From positions 1 through 24,505 of the forward strand of contig JAJZWG010000003.1 in assembly GCA_021846795.1 (NCBI GenBank): a DNA stretch of 24,505 bases, written 5' to 3'. Shown piece by piece: positions 16,452 to 23,481 of this stretch. The stretch comes from a bacterium. Its GTDB lineage: Bacteria; Patescibacteriota; Saccharimonadia; Saccharimonadales; UBA4665. A program made the position numbers and the translations under genes. The notes beneath the pieces are model-generated. The model made no database searches and was not told the origin of the DNA. It saw nothing but the letters and a program-made list of their open reading frames with translations. The first letter of the stretch is position 1. Each line of letters begins with the position of its first letter.

Positions 16452-16457
16452 AGTATA
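16452..16457 (-). promoter_or_regulatory. -10 hexamer TATACT 7 nt before the PKD-like gene
   Basis: TATACT (16457-16452) is followed by 7 nt and the ATG at 16444, so a leaderless or one-base-leader mRNA is predicted. The -35 is weak (TAGTTT). The 40-nt gap to the upstream gene holds nothing else. Confidence 0.4.
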
Positions 16458-16484
16458 AACGAAATAAAAATTTAAAACTATTGA

Positions 16485-17489
16485 CTAACGATGTCTAGCT
16501 TGTCTAATTATTCGTTCTTTATATATTTTTAATAATTTAGGGAAACCAAATATAAAGAACAAAATCAAAGCTAGAACTAAGATAATTATCATAATTAAAT
16601 CAAACGGAATAACATAAAAGGTGGTTGAAGCTGACAAAGTTTGACCTGATGAACCATATCCAAAATTACCTTCAACCGTATAAATTCCAAAAGAACCAAC
16701 TTTTTTTAAGGGAATAAAAAATCGACGAATACTATCTGGTAAAACATTACCTGGAGGGGTTACATTATTAACGTTATAAACCGCTAAAATTTTATTTGAA
16801 CTAGTTTTTAAAAGTACTTTACCAAATGGAGCTACTTGAATATTACCTTCATTTTGAAATCTAACCACCGCATTAATATGTTTATTGGAAGTAAAAAAAT
16901 TACTAGGCGCACCATTGCTAACATCAAAACTAGCAATTGATAATTGTTCTTTAATTTTACCAGGAACAGTTAATAAAATTATTGAACCGACCGAACCAGA
17001 TAAACTAACCGTGGCATTTTTAACACCCAAACTAGCTGGACCAAATCGAACTACACCATAATATCCACCACCAGGGGTATTTTTAGGAATTTTTATCGTA
17101 ACTGGTATTTCTTTCTGTTGACCAGGATTTAAAGTAAAATTAGGAATCGGTAAAGCGAATTTTTTAAGACCATGTTTTTCATGAATATTATTGCCAATTA
17201 AAATTGATGGCTGACCGGTTTCGTTAGAATTAGCCACAAAATCATTAACAACACCTGATAAAGTTTCAGATACTGATGTAATGTTAGTTACATACATATC
17301 TATAACTTTAGATTGACCAGGTTTGACGGTTATATCACTCCTTAAAGGAGAGACTTGCACCCCATCGACTGAAGCTGCTTGAGAAATTGAAAAATTAGCT
17401 AAATTAAAACAAATAATAACGCTAATTGACACAAAAATAATTAGCCAATTTAACCAATTTTTAAACTTAAAAGTTGTTATCCTTATCAC
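16485..17489 (-). CDS. Ig-like/DUF916-like membrane-anchored surface protein
   Basis: A 334-aa protein starting at GTG (17489-17487). A signal peptide or anchor is at about 14-38, ending near SQA-ASVDG. The external region has two Ig-like parts: residues about 42-150 with VSPLRSDITVKPGQ, DMYVTN and IPKNTPGGGYYGVVRFGP, then a second at about 185-290. A C-terminal membrane helix at about 297-318 leads to a basic tail (KERIIRQARHR). The KPGQ...N-term/GGGYYG pattern resembles DUF916-type (WxL-interacting) proteins and pilus chaperone-like folds. That likeness is by eye and not confirmed. Together with the adjacent secreted proteins it suggests a cell-surface assembly. GATAAT lies 7 nt before the GTG; no Shine-Dalgarno site. 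Confidence 0.75.
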   Translation of the reverse strand: MIRITTFKFKNWLNWLIIFVSISVIICFNLANFSISQAASVDGVQVSPLRSDITVKPGQSKVIDMYVTNITSVSETLSGVVNDFVANSNETGQPSILIGNNIHEKHGLKKFALPIPNFTLNPGQQKEIPVTIKIPKNTPGGGYYGVVRFGPASLGVKNATVSLSGSVGSIILLTVPGKIKEQLSIASFDVSNGAPSNFFTSNKHINAVVRFQNEGNIQVAPFGKVLLKTSSNKILAVYNVNNVTPPGNVLPDSIRRFFIPLKKVGSFGIYTVEGNFGYGSSGQTLSASTTFYVIPFDLIMIIILVLALILFFIFGFPKLLKIYKERIIRQARHR

Positions 17490-17496
17490 AATTATT

Positions 17497-17502
17497 ATTA
17501 TC
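17497..17502 (-). promoter_or_regulatory. -10 hexamer GATAAT 7 nt before the GTG start
   Basis: GATAAT (17502-17497) is followed by 7 nt and the GTG at 17489. The spacing matches the other head-of-gene hexamers in this window. No convincing -35 is visible, and the sequence is very AT-rich, so chance is a real alternative. Confidence 0.3.
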
Positions 17503-17530
17503 TTAACAAAAGATATGTCATTTACAAAAT

Positions 17531-18604
17531 TTAAAAATTAGCTACACAAAAATAATTAATCGTTGTCACATAAACACCAGGTGGTTGAGTATTAGCTACA
17601 TTAACCAAATAACTAACTGTATATAATCGATAATTTTCAGGATGATTCGAACCAGCAACATTAGAACCATTTTGAAAAGCATAAAAATTAGGCTCATTAT
17701 AATTTAAAAAAGGTTGACCATGTCCTGGACCAGTTGGATTTTGCCCAACTACTGGTGAAATATTAGCTACTAAATTTAAACCAAACTGAGAAATTCCAGG
17801 TCTAGAAACATTGGCTGGAAATAAATTAGGAATTTGATTAATGCCTGAAACTAAACCTTTACCATAAACCGAAATAGTATAACCATTTTGACCGTTCGTT
17901 CCGGCTAACAATTGAGATGTAGCGGTGGTTGAAGTTTGGGTAGAAAAATTACCAAAATCAATATTATGTCCAAAACTATTTTGACAATTTAAATCATTAA
18001 TTTTAACTGCACTACAAAAATACAAAAATGGTGGCACTTCGGCATTAATAGCTAATTGATTATTCAAAACATAGGCTAAACCACCATGATTAATAACAGT
18101 TGTATTGGACGGCGTCGAACTAGAAAAAGTTTCAATTCTAACGTATTCTGAACCTTCAATTGATGCATTAGTAATATTATTAAAGGTGTAACTAACTGAG
18201 CCTGGTGAACTTAAACGTGGTAAACGACTGATCACAATTAAATTTTGTGAATTAGTTGGTAATAAATTAAAATTCGTCTGACCAGTTTGAGAAATTAAAT
18301 TAACGGTAGCTGTATTAATACCAGTTGGAACAATACAATTATCGCTAAATAAAGGTGAGTTCGAACAAAATTGAAATTCAATAGCACCTAAATTATTGGA
18401 AGTTGTTAAATTAAAACCAATTTGAAAAGTAACATTACTAGCTGAAGTCTGAGTTGAAGATAATTTAATATAACGATTACTTAAATTAGCACCATAAACA
18501 TTCGCAAAATTTAAATTATAAATTATTAAACTAACGATGACTACTAAAATGTAAATTATTAATAAAAAAAATGATTGTTTATGAAATAAATTAGTTAAAT
18601 TCAT
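17531..18604 (-). CDS. Secreted beta-rich surface protein, chimeric paralogue
   Basis: A 357-aa protein with an N-terminal signal or anchor (about 11-35), then extracellular Ser/Thr/Asn-rich beta sequence. The N-terminal half carries FCSNSPLFSDNCIVPTG (Cys80, Cys90), which matches the protein encoded at 18627-19916. The C-terminal half carries ISQFGLNLVANISP (271-284) and PPGVYVTTINYFCVANF at the very end, which match the protein encoded at 20003-20734. It therefore looks like a join of the domains of its two neighbours. The Cys pairs are probably disulfides. I see no catalytic motif or sortase signal. The ATG at 18604 follows the upstream stop by 22 nt, with neither a Shine-Dalgarno site nor a close -10, so it is probably co-transcribed with the preceding gene. 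Confidence 0.8.
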   Translation of the reverse strand: MNLTNLFHKQSFFLLIIYILVVIVSLIIYNLNFANVYGANLSNRYIKLSSTQTSASNVTFQIGFNLTTSNNLGAIEFQFCSNSPLFSDNCIVPTGINTATVNLISQTGQTNFNLLPTNSQNLIVISRLPRLSSPGSVSYTFNNITNASIEGSEYVRIETFSSSTPSNTTVINHGGLAYVLNNQLAINAEVPPFLYFCSAVKINDLNCQNSFGHNIDFGNFSTQTSTTATSQLLAGTNGQNGYTISVYGKGLVSGINQIPNLFPANVSRPGISQFGLNLVANISPVVGQNPTGPGHGQPFLNYNEPNFYAFQNGSNVAGSNHPENYRLYTVSYLVNVANTQPPGVYVTTINYFCVANF

Positions 18605-18626
18605 TCATAATCGCCCAAATACTTGG

Positions 18627-19916
18627 CTAAAAAGTACCAGTAGCAATTAAGTCCATATTAGCTGTATAAATACCAGCTGGTGTTGTTAAAGCAGCGGTAG
18701 CGGCAAATGTATAGGCATCATCAACTCGATAACAAGGTGAAGTAGTTGAAGCCACCGTATCACCATAAGTCGAATCAACATTAGTAGCGTTCATACCATA
18801 ATAAACATCACTTGGAGTAGTTGCTCCTTGCAACGGAGTAGTATCGCTAGCAGTTGCACCACCCGTAAAAGTATAGTTAGATGAACTATAATACGTCGAA
18901 GCGGGTGTCAAAGAACCAACACCGTTAACATCATCGACACTTGGACCAACCGCCATACCAAAATCAGCCGTACCAGCTACAATAGCTGAAGCTGTTGAGC
19001 CAATAGCTGGAATTGCACAAGTCGATCCACCATTAGCACTTAAACCACCACAACCTGTGCTATTACGCATCGCGACGACCGCTCCACTAGTAGCATTAGT
19101 TGATAATTGAGAATAAACCGTCTTACTGTCGACTTGAGTTTGATCCAATATCGGTGTTGGACTACCATGACCCAAAGTAATAGCTGGTGAAACATTGGCA
19201 TTTGGATCAGAACAATCATGAGTAGTTGTCCAACTACTTGGTGCATCACCTGAAACACAAAAACTTAAGGTTTCTTGTACTCGAGCAGTAATAGCTATTA
19301 TATTATTGGTTGACAATGCAATACCACCATAATCTAAATAATCACCAGGTGATGTAGCACTAGCATAAGTACCATAAGTAGTTGTTGCAAAAGTATAAAT
19401 TCGAGCATAAAAAGCACCCAATGTCGATGGGTTAGTTACACCGGCAATTGTAAAAGATTGAGCGCCAGCAGCCGCTGCCGTAGCATCATAAGCTGCAAAC
19501 TGAGAGGCACTTCCCATAGTAGCACCTGAACTATTAGTACCACCAATTGTCCAACCGCTTGATCCAATACCACCACTAACTGTTGATGAAACAGTTACGC
19601 CAGTCACACTAAAGCCAGTTGGTGCTGTACAGCTATCAGCAATAATAGGACTATTAGAACAAAAATCAATCACAACACTCTCTGCTGCTTGAGTTGTTGT
19701 AAAACCAACTTTATAAGAAACATTTGTTCCACTACCCACACCAGTTGAAATAGTACCACCAGATACTCCAGAATCGCTCATCGTAATACTTCTACTGGCC
19801 ATTTGAGCAGCTAAAACCGACTGATTACCCAAAAATGGTATTAATAAAGCCAACACAAAGGCAATAGCAAATGATGCATAAAAAAACTTTTTAATCCTTT
19901 TTATGCTTTCTATCAT
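18627..19916 (-). CDS. Secreted Ala/Ser/Thr/Gly-rich surface protein, probably abundant
   Basis: A 429-aa protein with a classical signal peptide: basic MIESIKRIKK, a hydrophobic core at 12-30, and cleavage near VLA-AQ (about 36). The mature part is rich in Ala, Ser, Thr and Gly and poor in Lys, with more GC-rich codons than its neighbours. It carries FCSNSPIIADSCTAPTG (Cys86, Cys96), shared with the protein encoded at 17531-18604, and a C-terminal TPAGIYTANMDLIATGTF motif shared with both sister proteins. The composition, a strong AGGAG 5 nt before the ATG, and a separate promoter region suggest high expression, such as a major surface-layer or fibre subunit. That role is inference. The family is not recognised with certainty; it resembles WxL-type secreted proteins in its C-terminal pattern. 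Confidence 0.8.
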   Translation of the reverse strand: MIESIKRIKKFFYASFAIAFVLALLIPFLGNQSVLAAQMASRSITMSDSGVSGGTISTGVGSGTNVSYKVGFTTTQAAESVVIDFCSNSPIIADSCTAPTGFSVTGVTVSSTVSGGIGSSGWTIGGTNSSGATMGSASQFAAYDATAAAAGAQSFTIAGVTNPSTLGAFYARIYTFATTTYGTYASATSPGDYLDYGGIALSTNNIIAITARVQETLSFCVSGDAPSSWTTTHDCSDPNANVSPAITLGHGSPTPILDQTQVDSKTVYSQLSTNATSGAVVAMRNSTGCGGLSANGGSTCAIPAIGSTASAIVAGTADFGMAVGPSVDDVNGVGSLTPASTYYSSSNYTFTGGATASDTTPLQGATTPSDVYYGMNATNVDSTYGDTVASTTSPCYRVDDAYTFAATAALTTPAGIYTANMDLIATGTF

Positions 19917-19966
19917 ACTTTCTCCTGTATTTTTTGTTTTTTGTTTTTTATACTTTTAGCATAATA
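19917..19966 (-). promoter_or_regulatory. Promoter region, A-rich leader and strong RBS of the major surface-protein gene
   Basis: Several -10-like hexamers occur on the minus strand: TATTAT (19966-19961), TG-C-TAAAAG and TATAAA (19952-19947). The leader is almost pure A, with three A6 runs separated by single C residues (19949-19930). AGGAG (19926-19922) lies 5 nt before the ATG at 19916. An unstructured A-rich leader plus a strong RBS fits efficient translation. The exact start site cannot be fixed. Confidence 0.45.
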
Positions 19967-19976
19967 TCAGTTTTTT

Positions 19977-20011
19977 AAAAAAATAAAAATACTTATCCAC
20001 AGTTAATAAGT
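19977..20011 (-). terminator. Possible terminator at the end of the 20003-20734 gene, containing a DnaA-box sequence
   Basis: ACTTAT (20011-20006), a 9-nt loop and ATAAGT (19996-19991) form a 6-bp stem followed by ATTTTTATTTTTTT (19990-19977). The stop codon of the gene lies in the loop. On the plus strand, 19993-20001 reads TTATCCACA, a perfect DnaA-box consensus, which may be coincidental. Confidence 0.4.
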
Positions 20012-20734
20012 TGATGTAGCTATTAAATCATCATTAAAGGTGTAAACTCCTCCTGGAGTTAAATGTGAAATATTAAAAATATACGAAATAGTATAGAGTG
20101 TTTGACCACTACTTTGATCAGAATAAGCAATGGTTGAATCCGGTTGATACATAAAAAGATTGGGTGAATCATAATTACTAGTCACTTGACCGTAACTAAA
20201 AGCACTGCTAGGTAATTGACTAGGATTAGCTCCAAAATTAATTGGTGAAGTATTGGCCACTAAATTCATACCAAATTGTTCTAAACCAGGTTGAGCAGTT
20301 GTCGGCGAGCTTAAAGGTGTTAAAGTAGCTGAGTTATTTGATGGTGGAGGAGAAACTGTTTCAACTTGATAACCGCTAGCTAAATAACTTGAAACACTAA
20401 ATTGAGCTGTCGCTGTAGCAGTTGATTTAGTACTCAAAGTGCCTAGATTAATATCTGTGTTATTAACATCAATTGAAATAAATGGTGATCGATTAGTATT
20501 AAAACCAGCTTGAGCTTGATAATTAGTACTTTTAGTATTACCAACTGCGATTTCTCCAATTGAAGTTTTAGAACAATAATTAGTTGAACATTGATTTAAA
20601 TTTCCACCAGCTCCAAAAAAAACATTATGAACTTGATAATTAGTTGATGAAGCTGATTCAGCCTGAACTAAATTTGGTAATAATAACAATAATAGACAAA
20701 TACCTAAAACAATTGAAATTTTTTTAATAAACAT
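20003..20734 (-). CDS. Secreted beta-rich surface protein, smallest paralogue
   Basis: About 243 aa from the ATG at 20734; a TTG two codons earlier (20740) is an alternative. The signal peptide is clear: MFIKKISIVLG, a Leu-rich core, and cleavage near VQA-ES. The Cys in the core is too early for a lipobox. The mature part repeats an STNYQ element (SSTNYQVHNVFFGAGG, KSTNYQAQAGFN). It then has LEQFGMNLVANTSP and LYTISYIFN, and ends TPGGVYTFNDDLIATSTY. The second half matches the C-terminal half of the protein encoded at 17531-18604. CSTNYC probably forms a disulfide. It is the first gene of the surface-protein run, transcribed away from the plus-strand gene at 20804. Function unknown, presumably structural at the cell surface. 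Confidence 0.8.
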   Translation of the reverse strand: MFIKKISIVLGICLLLLLLPNLVQAESASSTNYQVHNVFFGAGGNLNQCSTNYCSKTSIGEIAVGNTKSTNYQAQAGFNTNRSPFISIDVNNTDINLGTLSTKSTATATAQFSVSSYLASGYQVETVSPPPSNNSATLTPLSSPTTAQPGLEQFGMNLVANTSPINFGANPSQLPSSAFSYGQVTSNYDSPNLFMYQPDSTIAYSDQSSGQTLYTISYIFNISHLTPGGVYTFNDDLIATSTY

Positions 20735-20778
20735 AACCAAAATACTTATCTTAAATTCTCTTTTCTTGTATTATTAGA

Positions 20779-20795
20779 TATTATAAAACTAAATT
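20779..20795 (+). promoter_or_regulatory. -10-like hexamers upstream of the stalk protein gene
   Basis: The plus strand has TATTAT (20779-20784) and TAAATT (20790-20795), the latter 8 nt before the ATG at 20804, with TTGTAT (20766-20771) as a possible -35 at spacer 18. There is no Shine-Dalgarno site, so the mRNA has a very short leader or none. Confidence 0.3.
20780..20785 (-). promoter_or_regulatory. -10 TATAAT upstream of the 20003-20734 gene
   Basis: Minus-strand TATAAT (20785-20780) with predicted +1 near 20773 gives a leader of about 39 nt. The leader contains AAGAAAAGAGAA but no well-placed Shine-Dalgarno site. The 63-nt divergent region also has to hold the plus-strand promoter, so the two must overlap. 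Confidence 0.4.
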
Positions 20796-20803
20796 AAAAA
20801 ATA

Positions 20804-21838
20804 ATGCCAGACAATGAAATAAAACCAGCAGAAAATAGTTTAGAATCAAGCAGTGAAAGTCTTGAAAATAATGTAATTGATGCTACCGGTGATAATAATC
20901 TAGAAAGTTCTTCACTTGAAAATAATTCTAATCCAACTACTCCAATCAATTCTTCTGAGAAAACTAACTCTTCTACAAATTCAGTCAACAAATTAAAATT
21001 AAAAGATAAATTGGCTAAATTTAATATTTATTTAATTTTATTTGGTTTAATTATTGTTTTAACAGTTGTTGTTATCACTATTACGTATTTACAAAGTCAA
21101 TCTCCTGTTAAAAATTCAGTTAGTCTAAAAAGTCAAAACTTAACTAAAAATAGTTTAAATCAATTAGCCGCTAACGATTCAACTATTGGAGCCCCAAAAC
21201 AAAATTTAAATATTGAAGCCAATGCAGTTTTTGCTGGTCGCGTTTTAATTAGTAATGGTTTGCAAGTCGCTGGAGGTGAACAAATTAATGGCGGACTAGG
21301 TATAAATAGCTTAAGCGTCAAAGGTACTGGTACTTTTCAACAATTAAATACTAGTGGAAATTTATCAGTTAATGGTACAACGTCTTTACAAGGTTCAACC
21401 ACAATTTCATCTAGCTTACAAGTCAATGGCAATGCTAATTTTAATGGTAATATTTCTTCCCCACAAGTTACGACTAATTCTTTTCAACTGAGTGGTAATT
21501 TAAATCTATCTCATCACATTAATGTTAATGGACCTTCACCAAGATCTAATACTCTAGCTGCAGTTGGTATCGGTGGTACGGTAACAGTTAATGGTACTGA
21601 TACAGCCGGTAATATTAATATTAATACTGGCACTAATCCAAGTAGTGGTTGTTTTATTACAGTAGTCTTCAATACACCCTATAGTTCTACACCCTATGTG
21701 GTGGTTTCACCAATTGGATCAAGTGGTGGTTCACTTCATTATTATCTTGAAACAAATTCAACTTCATTTAATATTTGTTCTGATTCAACACCACCCAGTC
21801 AAGCTAATATTAATTTTGATTATATTATTATTGGTTAA
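20804..21838 (+). CDS. Single-pass membrane protein with repetitive fibre-like ectodomain
   Basis: A 344-aa protein on the opposite strand from its neighbours. Residues 1-62 are an acidic Ser/Glu/Asn low-complexity cytoplasmic tail with a repeated LESSS..LENN element, followed by a basic KLKLKDKLAK segment. One membrane helix is at about 73-96. The outer part (about 135-240) is a run of short beta repeats of the type LQVNGN/LSVNGTTSLQG, as in tail-fibre or beta-solenoid stalks. It ends in a compact domain starting near AAVGIGGTVTVNGTDTAGN and closing STPYVVVSPIG...INFDYIIIG, with one Cys pair. This looks like a stalk carrying a terminal head domain, perhaps an adhesin. No enzyme motifs. Its TAA overlaps the opposing epsilon-gene stop. 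Confidence 0.8.
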   Translation: MPDNEIKPAENSLESSSESLENNVIDATGDNNLESSSLENNSNPTTPINSSEKTNSSTNSVNKLKLKDKLAKFNIYLILFGLIIVLTVVVITITYLQSQSPVKNSVSLKSQNLTKNSLNQLAANDSTIGAPKQNLNIEANAVFAGRVLISNGLQVAGGEQINGGLGINSLSVKGTGTFQQLNTSGNLSVNGTTSLQGSTTISSSLQVNGNANFNGNISSPQVTTNSFQLSGNLNLSHHINVNGPSPRSNTLAAVGIGGTVTVNGTDTAGNININTGTNPSSGCFITVVFNTPYSSTPYVVVSPIGSSGGSLHYYLETNSTSFNICSDSTPPSQANINFDYIIIG

Positions 21839-22182
21839 ACATCGAGAAAAACTATTACTTTATCAGCCTTAACGTGCATTAGACCACCAGAAATTAAAAT
21901 TTTCTGATCTCCTTGATCAGATCTAATTAAAATAGTACAAGCATTAATTAAAGTCATAAAATTATGATGACCAGGTAAAATATCAAAAGGTCCCACCCGG
22001 TTTTCAGCACTAATAGAAAAAGCTAAACCGTCAAAATAAATTCGAAATGGTGAATAAACTTTAACTGACATAACATTTGTTGATTTTTTCTTAGAGGTTT
22101 GTTGATTTAATTTAGTAGCTTCTTTAGTTTGTTCAATTTCACTTTTCGTAGAATGATTGGTTTCTTTTTGATCATCATTCAT
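21835..22182 (-). CDS. atpC: F1-ATPase epsilon subunit, C-terminal helical domain missing
   Basis: A 115-aa protein. Residues 38-115 form the epsilon beta-sandwich: VKVYSPFRIYF, then NRVGPFDILPGHHNFMTLI (the family's G.fgILPgHapf element) and ILISGGLMHVKADKVIVFLDV. It stops there; the alpha-helical hairpin that in most bacteria contacts beta and can inhibit the enzyme is absent. Residues 1-37 are an added hydrophilic Lys/Glu/Gln-rich extension not usual in the family. The start at 22182 overlaps the beta stop as ATGA; an internal Met38 would give just the core domain. It is the last gene of the alpha-gamma-beta-epsilon order. Confidence 0.9.
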   Translation of the reverse strand: MNDDQKETNHSTKSEIEQTKEATKLNQQTSKKKSTNVMSVKVYSPFRIYFDGLAFSISAENRVGPFDILPGHHNFMTLINACTILIRSDQGDQKILISGGLMHVKADKVIVFLDV

Positions 22183-23480
22183 ACAATAATCTCTTCAATA
22201 CTTTTTAAAGTATCTTCTCGACTAAAAAAATCACCTGGGACACCGTTTTGTTTAGTCATTACATTCATATTTTGAGTAAAATTACTAATTAATCGTTTAG
22301 CTTTAGAATAATCTTCTCGATCAGCTGGACTAAGCTCATTTTCTCCAATAATCGCAATAATACCTTTTAAAGATTCATATTTTTGCAATAAAGCTTGAAC
22401 CTGAACGCTTAAAAGATAGTGTCGTTCTCCAACAATTTCCGGTGTTAACATTGATGAAGTCGTTAAATTCAAATCAACAGCTGGTCGAATACCCTGTTCA
22501 GCTACTTTTCTTGACAAAACTATAATTGAATCCATTTCATGTTGAATTAATTGAACAGCTGGGTCAGATATATCATCAGCTGGAACATAAATTGTTTGAA
22601 CGGAAGTAATTGAACCATTTTCATTAGAACTTAATCGATCTTGTAAAATTTTTACATCCGAAAAAACAGTTGGTTCATAACCACCTTCATTTGGTACTTG
22701 ATCTAAAATAGTAGATAATTCATTTTTAGCTTGAACATACCGATACATATTATCAGCAAAAAATAAAATATCTTTATGTAATTCATCTCGAAAATATTCG
22801 GCTGAAGCAGTAGCAGAAACACCTATTAAAGACCTCTGAACTGGATTTTCATTCATTTGAGCAAAAAACATACAGGTATTTTTTAACAAATCATTATCTT
22901 TTAAAGTAACGTACAATTCATGTCCCTCTCTGATACGTTCACCAATACCTGAAAAAAAAGATAATCCGCCACCAGCTTGAGCAATATTATTAATTAATTC
23001 CATGGTTAAAACAGTTTTACCTACACCAGCTCCACCGATAATACCAATTTTTCGACCCTTCACAAAGGGTGTGAAAAAATCAATCACTTTAATACCAGTT
23101 TCTAAAATTTCGGGTTTAGCAATATCGAAATTAGTACTTCTAGTTGGAATTGTAAAAATCTCTTTCCGTTTAACTTTCGCATCTAAAGCTTTTAAACCAT
23201 CTAATGGATCACCTAAAGCATTAAAAATTCGACCGATGGTTTCTTCACCAATAGCCACCTCGATACCACGATTAGCTCGATGACTTTTCATACCTTTTTG
23301 AACTGTCATATCTGATCTAATATTAAGACAAAAGACAATACCGTTTTGTTCAAGATGATCAACTAATAATTCCGTTTTATTATCATTATCAATTACCACT
23401 AATTCATTAATAGCCGGCTCATCTTGGTCGAATTTAATTCGTACGACTAGATCCTTAACAGAAATAACTATACCTGCCAT
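22179..23480 (-). CDS. atpD: F1-ATPase beta subunit, divergent
   Basis: The catalytic subunit of F-type ATP synthase; 433 aa against about 460-480 usually. Intact features are the P-loop GGAGVGKT (149-156, Lys155), catalytic Glu181 and Arg182 in GIGERIREG, Walker B Asp243 and Arg247 in FADNMYRY, the GSITSVQTIYVPADD segment (289-303), and a DELSEED-like ENELSPAD (380-387). Unusual features are ILDQVPNEGGYEPT where ALLGRMPSAVGYQPT is standard, and QGIRPAVDLNLTTSS where GIYPAVDPLDSTSR is standard. The latter puts Arg332 in place of the adenine-stacking Tyr. RBS AGGAG sits 6 nt before the ATG. The gene starts 1 nt after the gamma stop and overlaps epsilon by 4 nt. Confidence 0.95.
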   Translation of the reverse strand: MAGIVISVKDLVVRIKFDQDEPAINELVVIDNDNKTELLVDHLEQNGIVFCLNIRSDMTVQKGMKSHRANRGIEVAIGEETIGRIFNALGDPLDGLKALDAKVKRKEIFTIPTRSTNFDIAKPEILETGIKVIDFFTPFVKGRKIGIIGGAGVGKTVLTMELINNIAQAGGGLSFFSGIGERIREGHELYVTLKDNDLLKNTCMFFAQMNENPVQRSLIGVSATASAEYFRDELHKDILFFADNMYRYVQAKNELSTILDQVPNEGGYEPTVFSDVKILQDRLSSNENGSITSVQTIYVPADDISDPAVQLIQHEMDSIIVLSRKVAEQGIRPAVDLNLTTSSMLTPEIVGERHYLLSVQVQALLQKYESLKGIIAIIGENELSPADREDYSKAKRLISNFTQNMNVMTKQNGVPGDFFSREDTLKSIEEIIV

Positions 23481-23481
23481 T

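Noticed and set aside
20794..20991. Minus-strand open frame opposite the acidic tail of the stalk protein
   Set aside because: It is a mirror of the Ser/Glu-rich low-complexity codons on the plus strand; it has no start signals and no recognisable protein features.
22179..23480. Loss of the beta-subunit phosphate-binding Arg (E. coli Arg246)
   Set aside because: I first aligned it with the changed LLGRMPS loop, but Arg246 belongs to the DNIYR segment, which is kept here as DNMYR (Arg247).
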